Notes: generated from the sequence alone by a model not told the origin. Shown: positions 53,875 to 63,645, counted from the stretch's first letter. The stretch: DNA of 64,000 nucleotides from Sulfurifustis variabilis (GCF_002355415.1 NZ_AP014936.1:310001-374000), one strand, 5' to 3'. Numbers and translations are program-made.

Positions 53875-54306
53875 TCAGGTCCGCCGCGGCCGGTCGCGCG
53901 ACGGGATCCGATAGAGCCAGACGGCGAGCCCGACGCCGAAGAGCGCCATCGCGATCTGGCCGTACGGGCTCTTGACGAAGAACAGGATAGAGGTGGAGAG
54001 CGTCACTGCCATCAGCGCGATGGCGGTGAGCTTCGTCCTCCAGGGGATGCTGTGGTGCTGCCGCCATTCCCGGATCAGCGGCCCGAACGCGGGACTGTTC
54101 AGCAACCCGTTGTAGAAGCGGGGAGAGGCCCGGACGTAGCACCCGGCGGCCAGTAGCATGAAGGGCGTCGTCGGCAGCACCGGCAGCACCGCGCCGAGCA
54201 GGCCGATGCCGACGAAGAGCGTCCCAAGGGCAGCGAACAGCAGCCGCACCGTGCGGGAGTTGTGCACGCGCATTTCATGGCTGTAGTCCACGCGGTCCTG
54301 GTCCAT
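53875..54306 (-). CDS. YbaN family (DUF454) inner-membrane protein
   Basis: 143 residues from the ATG at 54306; an ATG at 54273 (MRVHNSRTVRLLFAALG) is possible. YbaN pattern: GIGLLGAVLPVLPTTPFMLLAAGCYVRASPRFYNGLLNSPAFGPLIREW, three to four membrane helices. Family function unknown; YbaN genes are often near respiratory or FNR-regulated genes. Confidence 0.85.
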   Translation of the reverse strand: MDQDRVDYSHEMRVHNSRTVRLLFAALGTLFVGIGLLGAVLPVLPTTPFMLLAAGCYVRASPRFYNGLLNSPAFGPLIREWRQHHSIPWRTKLTAIALMAVTLSTSILFFVKSPYGQIAMALFGVGLAVWLYRIPSRDRPRRT

Positions 54307-54407
54307 GGCGCCCCGAAAGCCTGACACGGTGCCGCTCCCGAATGCTACCGCGGGCGTCCCGTGGGTTCGTCCGGGGGCCGGAAAGCGCCTCCGCCTCGCC
54401 GCCGGAT

Positions 54408-54854
54408 TCAATGGGCCGCGAACTGGTCGAGGATCGAGCGCACGTCGCGCTCCCAGCGCTGGAACTGCACGCGCAGCGCGGCGTCGTCGAAGAACTCCGA
54501 GAGGAGCGCGGGGCTGTTGGTGAGCGCGAGGGTCGACTCGCCCTCGGCGAAGATCACGATCTTGAGCGGCAGGTAGGCCAGGAGCTCCGGGCGCCTGTCG
54601 GGCAGGCGTCTCAGCTCCTCCGGCCGCGCGAAGAAGACCACCCGGTACTCCGCGGTCGCGTAGCCGCTGGACGTCAGGCCGACGTCGACCCGCTGCACCC
54701 GCGTTACCTTGTAGCCGTGCGCCGCGACGACCTCCTGGAGGCGGGCCATCGCCTCGGGGAAGGGTTGGTCGGTGCGCACCATCAGGAGCTCGTCCGCGCG
54801 CAGCGGCGCGGCGACAAGGATCACGCAGAGGGCGAGGAAGCGAAGCAGGCTCAC
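54408..54854 (-). CDS. Exported DUF302 protein
   Basis: 148 residues from GTG with a signal peptide (SLLRFLALCVILVAAPLRA). One DUF302 domain: FPEAMARLQEVVAAHGYKVTRVQRVDVGLTSSGY, PLKIVIFAEGESTLALTNSPALLSEFFDDAALRVQF. The start overlaps the stop of the diheme cytochrome gene (GTGA), which itself carries a DUF302 domain. Periplasmic; role unknown. Confidence 0.8.
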   Translation of the reverse strand: MSLLRFLALCVILVAAPLRADELLMVRTDQPFPEAMARLQEVVAAHGYKVTRVQRVDVGLTSSGYATAEYRVVFFARPEELRRLPDRRPELLAYLPLKIVIFAEGESTLALTNSPALLSEFFDDAALRVQFQRWERDVRSILDQFAAH

Positions 54855-55903
54855 AGCGTCGACTCCTCGATGATGTTCGTATAGATCTCGTGCATCTGCG
54901 TGCAGAGCGCGTTGAGCTCCGCGTTGTTGAAGATCGCGCTCAGGCGCTTCGGGTTGATCGACATCACCAGGACCTTTCCGTTCTCCTCGGCCACGGTGAA
55001 GCGGCAGGGCAGGAACAGGCCGACGCGCGGATCGACCGCGAGCGCCTTGTTGAGGAACGCGAAGTCGCAGGCGTCGACGATGTAGCGCTTCGGATTCTCC
55101 TTTCCCTTCTCGACCGCGCCTTCCTCCAGGGGGGCGACGCGTATGAGGCGCATGTTGACCCCGGCCACGGCGTTCTTCAGGCGCTCGAGCGTGGTCGGGA
55201 TGTCGGCGGACGACTCGCGCACGATCACCGCGGATTCGCTTTCGAGGACGGTCGCACCCGCCGGCACCGGCTGCTTCTCGAAGGCGCGCACGTAGGCGAC
55301 GACGTCGTCGATGTCGCGCTCCGAGAGCCCCGCCTCGAGGAAGGAGCCCATGGGGGTGCCTTCGCGCCCCAGCACGAGCGTCGCCTTGATCATGGCGTCG
55401 CTCGCCGCCGCGAGGAACCCCGGGTTGTTGAGCGCGGGCGCGAGGATCGGAAGGTCGCGCGGGCGGGAGAAGGTCACGCCGGTCCCGTGGCCGCCCTCGC
55501 CCTTCGCGCCGTGGCAGGAGGCGCAGTGGCGCGCGTAGAGCTTTTCGCCGCGCGCGCGGTCCCCGCGGCCGACCGCGGGCCGCGGGGCGGGCCGGGTCTG
55601 CGCGAAGCCGCGCACGTGGCCCACGATCGCGCGCACCTCGGCGTCGCTCAAGTGCTGGAAGGCGGGCATCACGCGGCCGGGGCGCCCCAGCCGGATCGTT
55701 CTTGCCAGGTAATCGTCGTCGGCCGTGGCGAGAAAGTCCGGCAGCGCGAGCGGCGCACCCACGCCCCCCCGGCCGTCTGGGCCGTGGCAGGCCGCGCAGT
55801 GCTGGGCGTACAGCCGGGCGCCGCTGTGGCCCACGGCGGCCTGTGCGGACAGGCCTCCCAGGAGCAGCGTCAGAAAGGCAAGACCTACAAAAAGAAGGCG
55901 CAT
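54851..55903 (-). CDS. Diheme cytochrome c fused to a DUF302 domain
   Basis: 350 residues from the ATG at 55903 (GGAGAACGGG before it). Signal peptide, then two class I c-heme domains: CAACH at 36-40 and CASCH at 127-131, each followed by a Met-bearing region (MPAFQHLS; TPMGSFLEAGLSE). Residues ~235-350 are DUF302 (PTTLERLKNAVAGVNMRLIRVAPLEEG…LNALCTQMHEIYTNIIEESTL). A redox protein of the periplasm whose acceptor is unknown. Shares an FNR-type box with the divergent hemN. Confidence 0.85.
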   Translation of the reverse strand: MRLLFVGLAFLTLLLGGLSAQAAVGHSGARLYAQHCAACHGPDGRGGVGAPLALPDFLATADDDYLARTIRLGRPGRVMPAFQHLSDAEVRAIVGHVRGFAQTRPAPRPAVGRGDRARGEKLYARHCASCHGAKGEGGHGTGVTFSRPRDLPILAPALNNPGFLAAASDAMIKATLVLGREGTPMGSFLEAGLSERDIDDVVAYVRAFEKQPVPAGATVLESESAVIVRESSADIPTTLERLKNAVAGVNMRLIRVAPLEEGAVEKGKENPKRYIVDACDFAFLNKALAVDPRVGLFLPCRFTVAEENGKVLVMSINPKRLSAIFNNAELNALCTQMHEIYTNIIEESTL

Positions 55904-55952
55904 CCCGTTCTCCGGTTGGCACGTACCATCGGGAAAACCGGGGCGGCGTTCC

Positions 55953-55966
55953 TTGATGGAGGTCAA
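55953..55966. promoter_or_regulatory. FNR/DNR-type box shared by hemN and the diheme cytochrome
   Basis: TTGATGGAGGTCAA. Toward hemN, a CATAAT -10 hexamer at 55989-55994 puts the start of transcription at the ATG (56002). Toward the cytochrome, the predicted start is ~55918, leaving a 15-nt leader with GGAG. Confidence 0.78.
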
Positions 55967-56001
55967 CTTTTGTGCGCGCGGCGTGGCTCATAATCGCCGC
56001 C

Positions 56002-57384
56002 ATGCAACGGCTCAGCTTCGATCCGGCGCTGCTCGCGCGCTACGACAAGTCCGGCCCGCGCTACACCTCCTATCCGACCGCGGTGCAATTCCACCCGGGG
56101 TTCGACGAGCAGGCGTACCGCGCGCAGGCGGCGGCCACGAACCGCGGAGAGGGCAGGCCGCTCTCGCTGTACGTGCACCTCCCGTTCTGCGCGCGGCTCT
56201 GCTTCTACTGCGCCTGCAACAAGATCGTGACGAAGAACCGTTCGCGCGCGGCGCCGTATCTCGAGCGCCTGCACGAGGAGATCGCCCTGCAGGGCGCGCT
56301 CTTCGATCCGGCCCGGACGGTCGATCAGCTCCACTGGGGCGGCGGCACGCCGACCTTCATCGCCGATGACGAGATGCGCGCCCTCATGCGGGCGACGCGC
56401 GAGCACTTCCGGCTGCGCGACGACGACCGGGGCGAGTACAGCATCGAGGTCGACCCGCGCGAGGTGCGCCCGGGAACGCTCGCGCTCCTGCGCGAGCTCG
56501 GCTTCAACCGGCTGAGCCTCGGCGTCCAGGACTTCGACCCGAAGGTCCAGGCGGCGGTGAACCGGATCCAGAGCGAAGAGCAGACGCTCGGCGTGCTGCG
56601 CGAAGCGCGCGCGCTCGGCTTCCGATCCATCAACATGGACCTGATCTACGGCCTGCCGCACCAGACGGTGGCGAGTTTCACGCGCACGCTCGAGACCGTG
56701 ATCGCCGCGTCACCCGACCGGCTCTCGGTCTTCAACTACGCGCACCTCCCCGAGCTGTTCATGCCGCAGAAGCGCATCCGCGCGGAGGACCTGCCCTCGC
56801 CGCAGGCCAAGCTCGACATCCTGCAGGCGACCATCGAGCGCCTGACCGCGTCGGGCTACGAGTACATCGGCATGGATCACTTCGCGCGGCCCGACGACGA
56901 GCTCGCGGTGGCGCAGCGCAGCGGGTCGCTCTACCGCAACTTCCAGGGCTATTCGACGCACGCGGACTGCGACCTCGTCGGGCTCGGCATCACCGCGATC
57001 GGAAAGATCGGCGAAACCTACAGCCAGAACGTGCGCACGCTCGAGGAGTACGACGCGCGTATCGACGCCGGCCGGCTCGCGGTCTTCCGCGGCATCGAGC
57101 TCGACGCGGACGACCGGCTGCGCCGGGACGTGATCACGGGCCTCATCTGCCACTTCACACTCGACATCCCGGCGGTCGAGCGCACGCATGGCATCCGCTT
57201 CGCCGAGTACTTCGCCCCGGAGCTCGCCACGCTCGCCGGCATGGCGGAAGACGGGCTCGTCGCGCTGAGCCCCGGCCGCATCGACGTGCTGCCCGCCGGC
57301 ATGCTGCTCGTGCGCAACGTGTGCATGGTGTTCGACAAGTATTTGCGCCGGCAGCAGGAGCAGCGATATTCCAGGGTGATCTGA
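56002..57384 (+). CDS. hemN: Oxygen-independent coproporphyrinogen III oxidase
   Basis: 460 residues, radical SAM enzyme converting coproporphyrinogen III to protoporphyrinogen IX without O2. Cysteines C63, C67, C70 and C72 form the HemN motif (CARLCFYCACN); HWGGGTPTF follows at ~111. The start at 56002 fits the promoter (leaderless); an in-frame ATG at 55972 lies upstream of the -10 and is excluded. Supplies heme, and precursors, for the anaerobic cytochromes here. Confidence 0.95.
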   Translation: MQRLSFDPALLARYDKSGPRYTSYPTAVQFHPGFDEQAYRAQAAATNRGEGRPLSLYVHLPFCARLCFYCACNKIVTKNRSRAAPYLERLHEEIALQGALFDPARTVDQLHWGGGTPTFIADDEMRALMRATREHFRLRDDDRGEYSIEVDPREVRPGTLALLRELGFNRLSLGVQDFDPKVQAAVNRIQSEEQTLGVLREARALGFRSINMDLIYGLPHQTVASFTRTLETVIAASPDRLSVFNYAHLPELFMPQKRIRAEDLPSPQAKLDILQATIERLTASGYEYIGMDHFARPDDELAVAQRSGSLYRNFQGYSTHADCDLVGLGITAIGKIGETYSQNVRTLEEYDARIDAGRLAVFRGIELDADDRLRRDVITGLICHFTLDIPAVERTHGIRFAEYFAPELATLAGMAEDGLVALSPGRIDVLPAGMLLVRNVCMVFDKYLRRQQEQRYSRVI

Positions 57385-57495
57385 ACCGCTCGCACTTACA
57401 CCCAGTTTTTGTCGGTCATTGCGGGCCGCCCTGCTCGTAGACGCTTCTGGATCGATCCGGTTAAATATCGGCCGGAAATCCAGGGACGCGCATCC

Positions 57496-58254
57496 ATGGC
57501 CGACACGCCGGCCACCGTCATCAGCATCGCCAGCATCAAGGCGGCCTGCAGGAGCTGTACGCTCAAGGAACTGTGCCTGCCGCTCGGCCTCGACGAGGCC
57601 GACATCAACGCCCTCGACCGCCTGATCCGTCGCCGGCAGACCTTGAAGAAGGGTCAGACCCTGTACCGGCTCGGAGACTCGCTGCGTGCGCTCTATGCCA
57701 TCCGCCAGGGGTCGATGAAGACCACCGGGCTGATGGAGGACGGTCGGGTGCAGGTCACGGGCTTTCACCTGCCGGGCGAGCTGCTCGGGATCGACGCGAT
57801 CAACACCGACCAGCACCCGTGCAGCGCCGAAGCGCTCGAGACCACGGAGATCTGCGAGATCCCGTACCACGCGCTCGAGGACCTCGCGCTCAAGGTGCCC
57901 GGGCTCCAGCACCAGCTCTTGCGGATCATGAGCCGGGAGATCGCGCGCGACCAGCAGATGCTCATGACGCTCGGCCGCATGGCCGCCGAGGAGCGGGTCG
58001 CCTCCTGCCTGCTCTCCTTCTCGCAGCGCCACGCGCGCCTCGGGCGCGACGGCGCCCACTTCAAGCTCAGCATGTCCCGCCAGGACCTGGGGGACTACCT
58101 CGGCCTCGCCCTCGAGACCGTGAGCCGGCTGCTCTCGCGCCTGCAGGAGGAGGGGTTGATCGAGGTGAGCGGCCGCCACATCACCATCCGCAACGTTCAC
58201 GCCCTGAAGTCGCTCGGCGGGGGCGGCGAGATGGATCGGAGCGCCAGCGGCTGA
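57496..58254 (+). CDS. fnr: FNR/ANR-type oxygen-sensing transcription regulator
   Basis: 252 residues. [4Fe-4S] ligands C18, C21, C27 (CRSCTLKELC) and C109 (QHPCSAEAL), matching the FNR pattern. cAMP-like effector domain, dimerisation helix, and C-terminal HTH ending ETVSRLLSRLQEEG with the E-SR recognition residues for TTGAT half-sites. The start at 57496 is chosen as the first Met before the cysteine cluster. Likely activates all six TTGAN6TCAA sites in the window. 111 bp after hemN; no FNR box of its own was seen. Confidence 0.94.
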   Translation: MADTPATVISIASIKAACRSCTLKELCLPLGLDEADINALDRLIRRRQTLKKGQTLYRLGDSLRALYAIRQGSMKTTGLMEDGRVQVTGFHLPGELLGIDAINTDQHPCSAEALETTEICEIPYHALEDLALKVPGLQHQLLRIMSREIARDQQMLMTLGRMAAEERVASCLLSFSQRHARLGRDGAHFKLSMSRQDLGDYLGLALETVSRLLSRLQEEGLIEVSGRHITIRNVHALKSLGGGGEMDRSASG

Positions 58255-58366
58255 AACCCGGGCCGGCTGGCGGCAATTGCCGTCAACCTGAACGGGCGCC
58301 CGCGGTTGACAGCACCCCGACGCTCGCCTAGTTTGGCGACCTCGCCATCCCCGGAGCCCGCTTTCC

Positions 58367-59371
58367 ATGTCCGACCGCGCCGCCGCGATCGAGGCGCTCT
58401 TCGAGCTGCCTTTCAACGACCTGATCTACCGGGCGCAGACCGTGCACCGGACCCACTTCGACCCGAACGCGGTGCAGCTGTCGACGCTGCTCTCGATCAA
58501 GACCGGTGGCTGCTCCGAGGACTGCGGGTACTGTTCGCAGTCGGCCCGTTTCGAAACGGGGCTCGAGAGCGAACCGCTCATGGCCCTCGACGATGTCCTC
58601 GACGCCGCCCGTGCCGCGAAGGCCAGGGGCGCGACGCGCTTCTGCATGGGTGCCGCCTGGCGCGGACCCAAGGACAGGGACCTCGCACGGGTCACGGAGA
58701 TGATCCGGGCGGTGAAGGGTCTCGGTCTCGAGACGTGTGCGACACTGGGCCTGCTGCGCGACGGCCAGGCCGAGGAGCTCGCCGACGCCGGGCTCGACTA
58801 CTACAACCACAACCTCGACACGTCGCCCGGGCACTACGAGAAGGTCATCCACACGCATTCCTACGAGGATCGGCTGGCGACCCTGGCGCGCGCGCGCCGG
58901 GCGGGCCTCAAGGTGTGCTGCGGCGGGATCATGGGGATGGGCGAGTCCCGCGCCGACCGCGCCGCGTTTCTCGCCGAGCTCGCGGCGCTCGACCCGCCGC
59001 CCGAAAGCGTCCCGGTCAACCTGCTCGTGCACATTCCCGGGACGCCGCTGTCGGATCAGCCGGCGCTCGACCCCATCGAGTTCGTCCGGACCGTGGCGGT
59101 CGCCCGCATCGTCCTGCCGGCCTCGATGGTCCGTCTCTCGGCCGGTCGCGGGGCCATGCCGGATCATCTGCAGGCCCTGTGCTTCCTCGCCGGCGCCAAC
59201 TCGATCTTCTACGGCGACCGGCTGCTCACCACGCCCAATCCGGAATCCGACGCGGACGCCGCGCTCTTCGCGAAGCTGGGGCTGAAGCCGATGCCGGCCG
59301 AGGTCGATCAGGAGTCGTCGGCCGCCCGTTCGGCGCGCGGTTGCGCCGGCGCCTGTTCCGGCACGGGATAG
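58367..59371 (+). CDS. bioB: Biotin synthase
   Basis: 334 residues, radical SAM enzyme inserting sulfur into dethiobiotin. Radical SAM cysteines C49, C53 and C56 ([11 protein letters not shown]); [2Fe-2S]-associated motifs [22 protein letters not shown] and the Arg in VRLSAGRG. Its 3' end overlaps the convergent phosphoesterase gene by 64 bp. No other bio genes are next to it. Confidence 0.95.
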   Translation: MSDRAAAIEALFELPFNDLIYRAQTVHRTHFDPNAVQLSTLLSIKTGGCSEDCGYCSQSARFETGLESEPLMALDDVLDAARAAKARGATRFCMGAAWRGPKDRDLARVTEMIRAVKGLGLETCATLGLLRDGQAEELADAGLDYYNHNLDTSPGHYEKVIHTHSYEDRLATLARARRAGLKVCCGGIMGMGESRADRAAFLAELAALDPPPESVPVNLLVHIPGTPLSDQPALDPIEFVRTVAVARIVLPASMVRLSAGRGAMPDHLQALCFLAGANSIFYGDRLLTTPNPESDADAALFAKLGLKPMPAEVDQESSAARSARGCAGACSGTG

Positions 59372-59865
59372 ATCGTGAAGCGGAGCTCGGCCAGGTCGCC
59401 GAGCACGTAGGTCGGCGGGGCGCTCACCCCGCCGACGGTCCCGGGGTCCACCCGCACGGTCTCCGTTCCCTTGATGTTCCGGACCCGCTCGATCACCGCG
59501 GAGTGCTCGTGGCCGTTGCACACGAGATCGTAGTCGCCGGTGATCGCCATCGCCCTGGCGTAGTGCGGGTAGTGCACGAGGAAAATTTTGCGCCCGCCCA
59601 GGGTCAGGCTCGCGTCCTGGCCGTGGTAGTTCACGAGGCCGCCGGATTTCTGCGCGAGCCGGCAAAGATGATAGAGGTCGCCGGCGTTGTTGCCGTGGAT
59701 CACGTGGATCGGCAGGCCCAGGGGCATCGCCGCATGCAGCGTCGACGGCGCGACGAGGTCGCCGCAGTGGAGCACCGCCTGCGCCCCGCGCGCCTTGGCG
59801 TCCGCAACGGCGGCCGCCAGGCGCTCCCGGTGGTCGTGCGAGTCGGAGACGATGCAGATCTTCAT
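59308..59865 (-). CDS. YfcE/MJ0936-type metallophosphoesterase
   Basis: 185 residues. Calcineurin-like metal motifs: [31 protein letters not shown] and NGHEHSAV. This small-phosphodiesterase subfamily hydrolyses artificial phosphodiesters; natural substrate unknown. Cytoplasmic. Confidence 0.85.
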   Translation of the reverse strand: MKICIVSDSHDHRERLAAAVADAKARGAQAVLHCGDLVAPSTLHAAMPLGLPIHVIHGNNAGDLYHLCRLAQKSGGLVNYHGQDASLTLGGRKIFLVHYPHYARAMAITGDYDLVCNGHEHSAVIERVRNIKGTETVRVDPGTVGGVSAPPTYVLGDLAELRFTIYPVPEQAPAQPRAERAADDS

Positions 59866-59892
59866 TGGTGCGATTCTACCGCAGCAAAACAC

Positions 59893-59917
59893 AAAGGGCC
59901 GGGATCGCCGGCCCTTT
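59893..59917 (-). terminator. Rho-independent terminator of hppA
   Basis: Read on the minus strand, a 10-bp stem AAAGGGCCGG / CCGGCCCTTT with loop cgatc is followed by a T-rich run (TGTGTTTTG). It lies 23 bp after the hppA stop. Confidence 0.8.
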
Positions 59918-59939
59918 GCGCGTGGCGGACGCCGTCGGC

Positions 59940-62000
59940 CTAGAGCAGCGGCACGATCATCAGCGCCACGATGTTGATGATCTTGATCAGCGGGTTGATC
60001 GCCGGGCCCGCCGTGTCCTTGTAGGGGTCGCCGACGGTATCGCCGGTCACCGCCGACTTGTGGGCGTCCGAACCCTTGCCGCCGTGGTGACCTTCCTCGA
60101 TGTACTTCTTGGCGTTGTCCCACGCCCCGCCACCGGTCGTCATCGAGATGGCGACGAAGATGCCGGTGACGATCGAGCCCATGAGGACGCCGCCGAGGGC
60201 CTTGGTGCCCGCGCCGGGACCCATCAGCCAGTTGAGCAGCAGCACGACGACGATCGGCACGAGCACGGGCAGGATCGACGGCAGGATCATCTCCTTGATC
60301 GCCGAGCGCGTGAGCATGTCGACCGCGCGCGAGTAGTCGGGCTTCGCCGTGCCGTCCATGATCCCCTTGATCTCCTTGAACTGCCGGCGCACCTCGACCA
60401 CGATGCCGCCGGCCGCCCGGCCCACCGCCTCCATCGCGAGCGCGCCGAAGAGATAGGGAACGAGACCGCCCACGAACAGGCCGATGATCACGGCCGGGTC
60501 GGAGAGCGAGAACTCGACGAGCTTGCCGGCGTGCTTGAGCTCGTGCGTGTAGTCGGCGAAGAGCACCAGCGCGGCGAGACCGGCGGAGCCGATGGCGTAG
60601 CCCTTGGTCACCGCCTTCGTCGTGTTGCCGACGGCGTCGAGCGGGTCGGTGATGTTCCGCACCTCCTTCGGCAGGTTCGCCATCTCGGCGATGCCGCCGG
60701 CGTTGTCGGTCACCGGTCCGTAGGCGTCGAGCGCCACGATGATGCCCGTCATCGAGAGCATCGAGGTCGCGGCGATGGCGATGCCGTAGAGGCCCGCGAG
60801 CTCGTACGCGCCCCAGATCGACAGGCACACGGCGATCACCGGCGCCGCGGTGGCCTTCATCGAGACGCCGAGGCCGGCGATCACGTTCGTGCCGTGGCCC
60901 GTGGTCGAGGCCTGGGCGATGTGGCGCACCGGGCTGTACTCGGTCGCGGTGTAGTACTCGGTGATGATGACCATCGCCGCGGTGAGCGCCAGGCCGATGA
61001 GCGCAGCGTAGTAGAGGTTGATCGTGCCCACGGCACGGCCGTCGAGCGTGATCGATTCACCGAGGAGCTGCGTCGTGACCGGGTAGAATGCGATGGCCGC
61101 GAGCACGCCCGCGACGATCAGGCCGCGGTAGAGCGCGTTCATGATCTTGCCGCCCTCGCGCGCCTTCACGAAGAAGGTGCCGATCACCGAGGCGATGATC
61201 GAGACGCCGCCGAGCACGAGGGGATAGAGCACCGCGTTGGCGCCGATGCCCTGCACGAGCAGGCCGCCCAGGAGCATGGTGGCGATGATCGTCACCGCGT
61301 AGGTCTCGAACAGGTCCGCCGCCATGCCGGCGCAGTCGCCGACGTTGTCGCCGACGTTGTCGGCGATCACCGCCGGGTTGCGCGGGTCGTCCTCGGGGAT
61401 GCCGGCCTCGACCTTGCCCACGAGGTCGGCGCCGACGTCCGCGCCCTTGGTGAAGATGCCGCCGCCCAGACGGGCGAAGATCGAGATCAGCGAGCCGCCG
61501 AACCCGAGGCCGACGAGAGGCGCGAGGCTCGGGGCCTGGCCGGCCGGGGTGAGCGAGGCGAGCACCGCGTAGTAGCCCGCGACGCCGAGCAGCCCGAGGC
61601 CGACGACCAGCAGCCCGGTGATGGCGCCCCCGCGGAAGGCGATCTGCAGCGCCGGGTTCAGCCCCTCGCGCGCGGCTTCCGCGGTGCGCACGTTCGCGCG
61701 CACCGAGATGTTCATGCCGATGTACCCGGCTGCCGCCGAAAGGATCGCCCCGATGGCGAAGCCGAAGGCGGTGAGCTTGCCGAGGAAGAACCAGATGACG
61801 GCGAACAGCACGACGCCGACGATGCCGATCGTGGTGTACTGCCGGTTGAGGTACGCCGAGGCGCCCTCCTGCACCGCAGCGGCGATTTCCCGCATGCGTT
61901 CGTTGCCCGCGGGCTTCGCGAGCACCCAGCGCATCGAAACGAGGCCGTACGCGATTGCGGCGCCGGCGCACACCAACGCGAAGATCAGACTGCTGGACAT
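59940..62000 (-). CDS. hppA: Membrane-bound proton-translocating pyrophosphatase (K+-independent)
   Basis: 686 residues, about 16 transmembrane helices. Substrate-site motifs include [20 protein letters not shown] and [30 protein letters not shown] carries the Lys that marks the K+-independent class (Ala in K+-dependent enzymes). Couples PPi hydrolysis to H+ pumping, or PPi synthesis at high proton-motive force. The ATG at 62000 is used rather than the upstream TTG; GGGGGGATT precedes it. Paired with pfp upstream, which makes or uses PPi. Confidence 0.95.
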   Translation of the reverse strand: MSSSLIFALVCAGAAIAYGLVSMRWVLAKPAGNERMREIAAAVQEGASAYLNRQYTTIGIVGVVLFAVIWFFLGKLTAFGFAIGAILSAAAGYIGMNISVRANVRTAEAAREGLNPALQIAFRGGAITGLLVVGLGLLGVAGYYAVLASLTPAGQAPSLAPLVGLGFGGSLISIFARLGGGIFTKGADVGADLVGKVEAGIPEDDPRNPAVIADNVGDNVGDCAGMAADLFETYAVTIIATMLLGGLLVQGIGANAVLYPLVLGGVSIIASVIGTFFVKAREGGKIMNALYRGLIVAGVLAAIAFYPVTTQLLGESITLDGRAVGTINLYYAALIGLALTAAMVIITEYYTATEYSPVRHIAQASTTGHGTNVIAGLGVSMKATAAPVIAVCLSIWGAYELAGLYGIAIAATSMLSMTGIIVALDAYGPVTDNAGGIAEMANLPKEVRNITDPLDAVGNTTKAVTKGYAIGSAGLAALVLFADYTHELKHAGKLVEFSLSDPAVIIGLFVGGLVPYLFGALAMEAVGRAAGGIVVEVRRQFKEIKGIMDGTAKPDYSRAVDMLTRSAIKEMILPSILPVLVPIVVVLLLNWLMGPGAGTKALGGVLMGSIVTGIFVAISMTTGGGAWDNAKKYIEEGHHGGKGSDAHKSAVTGDTVGDPYKDTAGPAINPLIKIINIVALMIVPLL

Positions 62001-62117
62001 TAACAATCCCCCCAGGGTTTGGGCGCTCGGCGGCGGGCCAGAACCGCTTCGCGCACGGTGTTGCGATGAGTGGTGGTCATCGATCTACGAAATCATGGCT
62101 GCTCGGGGCCGCCTTTT

Positions 62118-62330
62118 CTATTTCTTGACCGCGAGCCCGCCCTCGAGGCGGGTCCCCGGCGCGAAGCCGAAGATCCGCTCGAGGCCGAGCTTGCGTATCA
62201 GTTGGTCCACCGCCGCCTGGCCGTGCTCGCGAGTCACTTCAGCGAGAATCAGCTTGGCCGAGTTGGCGTTGTAGAACCCTCCGAAGTCCGCCTGCACCTT
62301 GAGCAGCTCCCGGGCCTTCTCGAGGGTCAT
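62118..62330 (-). CDS. Conserved small protein between pfp and hppA, unknown
   Basis: 70 residues: MTLEKARELLKVQADFGGFYNANSAKLILAEVTREHGQAAVDQLIRKLGLERIFGFAPG and a basic end. Predicted all-helical and soluble. GAAGGGAACC precedes the ATG and the gene lies 11 bp after pfp, so it is probably co-transcribed. Not recognised as a named family; it could be a partner of PFP or of HppA. Confidence 0.65.
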   Translation of the reverse strand: MTLEKARELLKVQADFGGFYNANSAKLILAEVTREHGQAAVDQLIRKLGLERIFGFAPGTRLEGGLAVKK

Positions 62331-62341
62331 GGTTCCCTTCG

Positions 62342-63607
62342 TTACACCTTGAACTCGGTCTTGAGCTTCTTCTTGACCGGGACGTTCTTCAGCCGCACGT
62401 ACTGCGGCAGGCCGTCCTTGTACGGCGGGTAGTCCTCGCCCTTGATGAGCGGCTCGAGGTACTGGCGGCACTTCGCGGTGATGCCGAACCCGTCCGGGGT
62501 GATGAAGTCCTTCGGCATCATCTTCTCGACGTTCGCGACCTTCGCGAGCGGCGCCATGGCGATCTTCCACTTGTAGGGCTTGCTCGAGACGCGCTGGATC
62601 GCCGGCATGACGGCGTTGTTGCCCTTCACCGCGAACTCGACCCCAGCCTTGCCGACGGCGTAGGCCTGATCGACGTCGGCCTTGGACGCGATGTGGCGCG
62701 CGGCGCGCTGCAGGTAGTCCGCGACGCCCCAGTGGTACTTGAGGTTCAGGCCTTCCTTGATCATGTTCGCGACCACCGGCGCCACGCCGCCGAGCTGCGC
62801 GTGACCGAAGGCGTCGCGCAGACCCTGGTCCGACAGGAACTTCCCGTCCGGGCCTTTCACGCCTTCGGACACGACGACCGAGCAGTAGCCGTGCTTCTTC
62901 ACGAGCTCGTCGACCCGCGCCAGGAACTTCTCCTTGTCGAAGGTGACCTCGGGAAAGAGGATGACGATCGGGATCTCGGTGTCCTTGGTCGAGGCGAGAC
63001 CGCCCGCGGCCGCGATCCAGCCGGCGTGGCGCCCCATCACCTCGAGCACGAACACCTTGGTCGAGGTCTTCGCCATCGAGGCGACGTCGAAGCTCGCCTC
63101 GCGCGTCGAGACGGCGATGTACTTCGCGACGCTGCCGAAGCCCGGGCAGTTGTCGGTGATCGGCAAATCGTTGTCGACGGTCTTCGGCACGTGCACCGCG
63201 ACGATGGGGTAGCCCATCTTCTCCGAGAGCTGCGACACCTTGAGGCAGGTGTCGGCCGAGTCGCCGCCGCCGTTATAGAAGAAGTAACCGATGTCGTGGG
63301 CCTTGAAGACCTCGATGAGTCGCTCGTACTGCGCGCGGTGCTCCTCGATGCTCTTCAGCTTGTAGCGGCAGGAGCCGAAGGCGCCGGACGGGGTGTGCTT
63401 GAGCGCGGCGATGGCGGAGGCCGATTCCCGGCTCGTGTCGATGAGGTCTTCGGTCAGCGCGCCGATGATGCCGTTGCGGCCGGCGTAGACCTTGCCGATC
63501 TTGTTCTTGTACTTGCGTGCCGTCTCGATCACGCCGCACGCGGAGGCGTTGATCACGGCGGTCACGCCGCCCGACTGGGCGTAAAAGGCGTTTTTCGTTT
63601 TGGGCAT
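62342..63607 (-). CDS. pfp: Pyrophosphate-dependent 6-phosphofructokinase
   Basis: 421 residues. PPi-type features: NGGGDSADTC in place of the ATP-type GGDGS, and the hallmark PKTVDNDLPITDNCPGFGSVAKY. Substrate-binding EVMGRHAGWIAAA and SEGVKGPDG follow. Catalyses the reversible PPi + fructose-6-P = Pi + fructose-1,6-bisphosphate reaction; in autotrophs it can also act on sedoheptulose phosphates of the Calvin cycle. Neighbouring hppA recovers PPi energy. Confidence 0.94.
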   Translation of the reverse strand: MPKTKNAFYAQSGGVTAVINASACGVIETARKYKNKIGKVYAGRNGIIGALTEDLIDTSRESASAIAALKHTPSGAFGSCRYKLKSIEEHRAQYERLIEVFKAHDIGYFFYNGGGDSADTCLKVSQLSEKMGYPIVAVHVPKTVDNDLPITDNCPGFGSVAKYIAVSTREASFDVASMAKTSTKVFVLEVMGRHAGWIAAAGGLASTKDTEIPIVILFPEVTFDKEKFLARVDELVKKHGYCSVVVSEGVKGPDGKFLSDQGLRDAFGHAQLGGVAPVVANMIKEGLNLKYHWGVADYLQRAARHIASKADVDQAYAVGKAGVEFAVKGNNAVMPAIQRVSSKPYKWKIAMAPLAKVANVEKMMPKDFITPDGFGITAKCRQYLEPLIKGEDYPPYKDGLPQYVRLKNVPVKKKLKTEFKV

Positions 63608-63645
63608 GGCGATCCTTGAAGAAAGGTTTCTTGGTGTGAAGCGAA

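Noticed and set aside
59865-62003. A 712-codon open frame on the plus strand opposite hppA
   Set aside because: Arg/His/Asp-rich low-complexity translation typical of the antisense of a GC-rich gene; the minus strand is unmistakable HppA.
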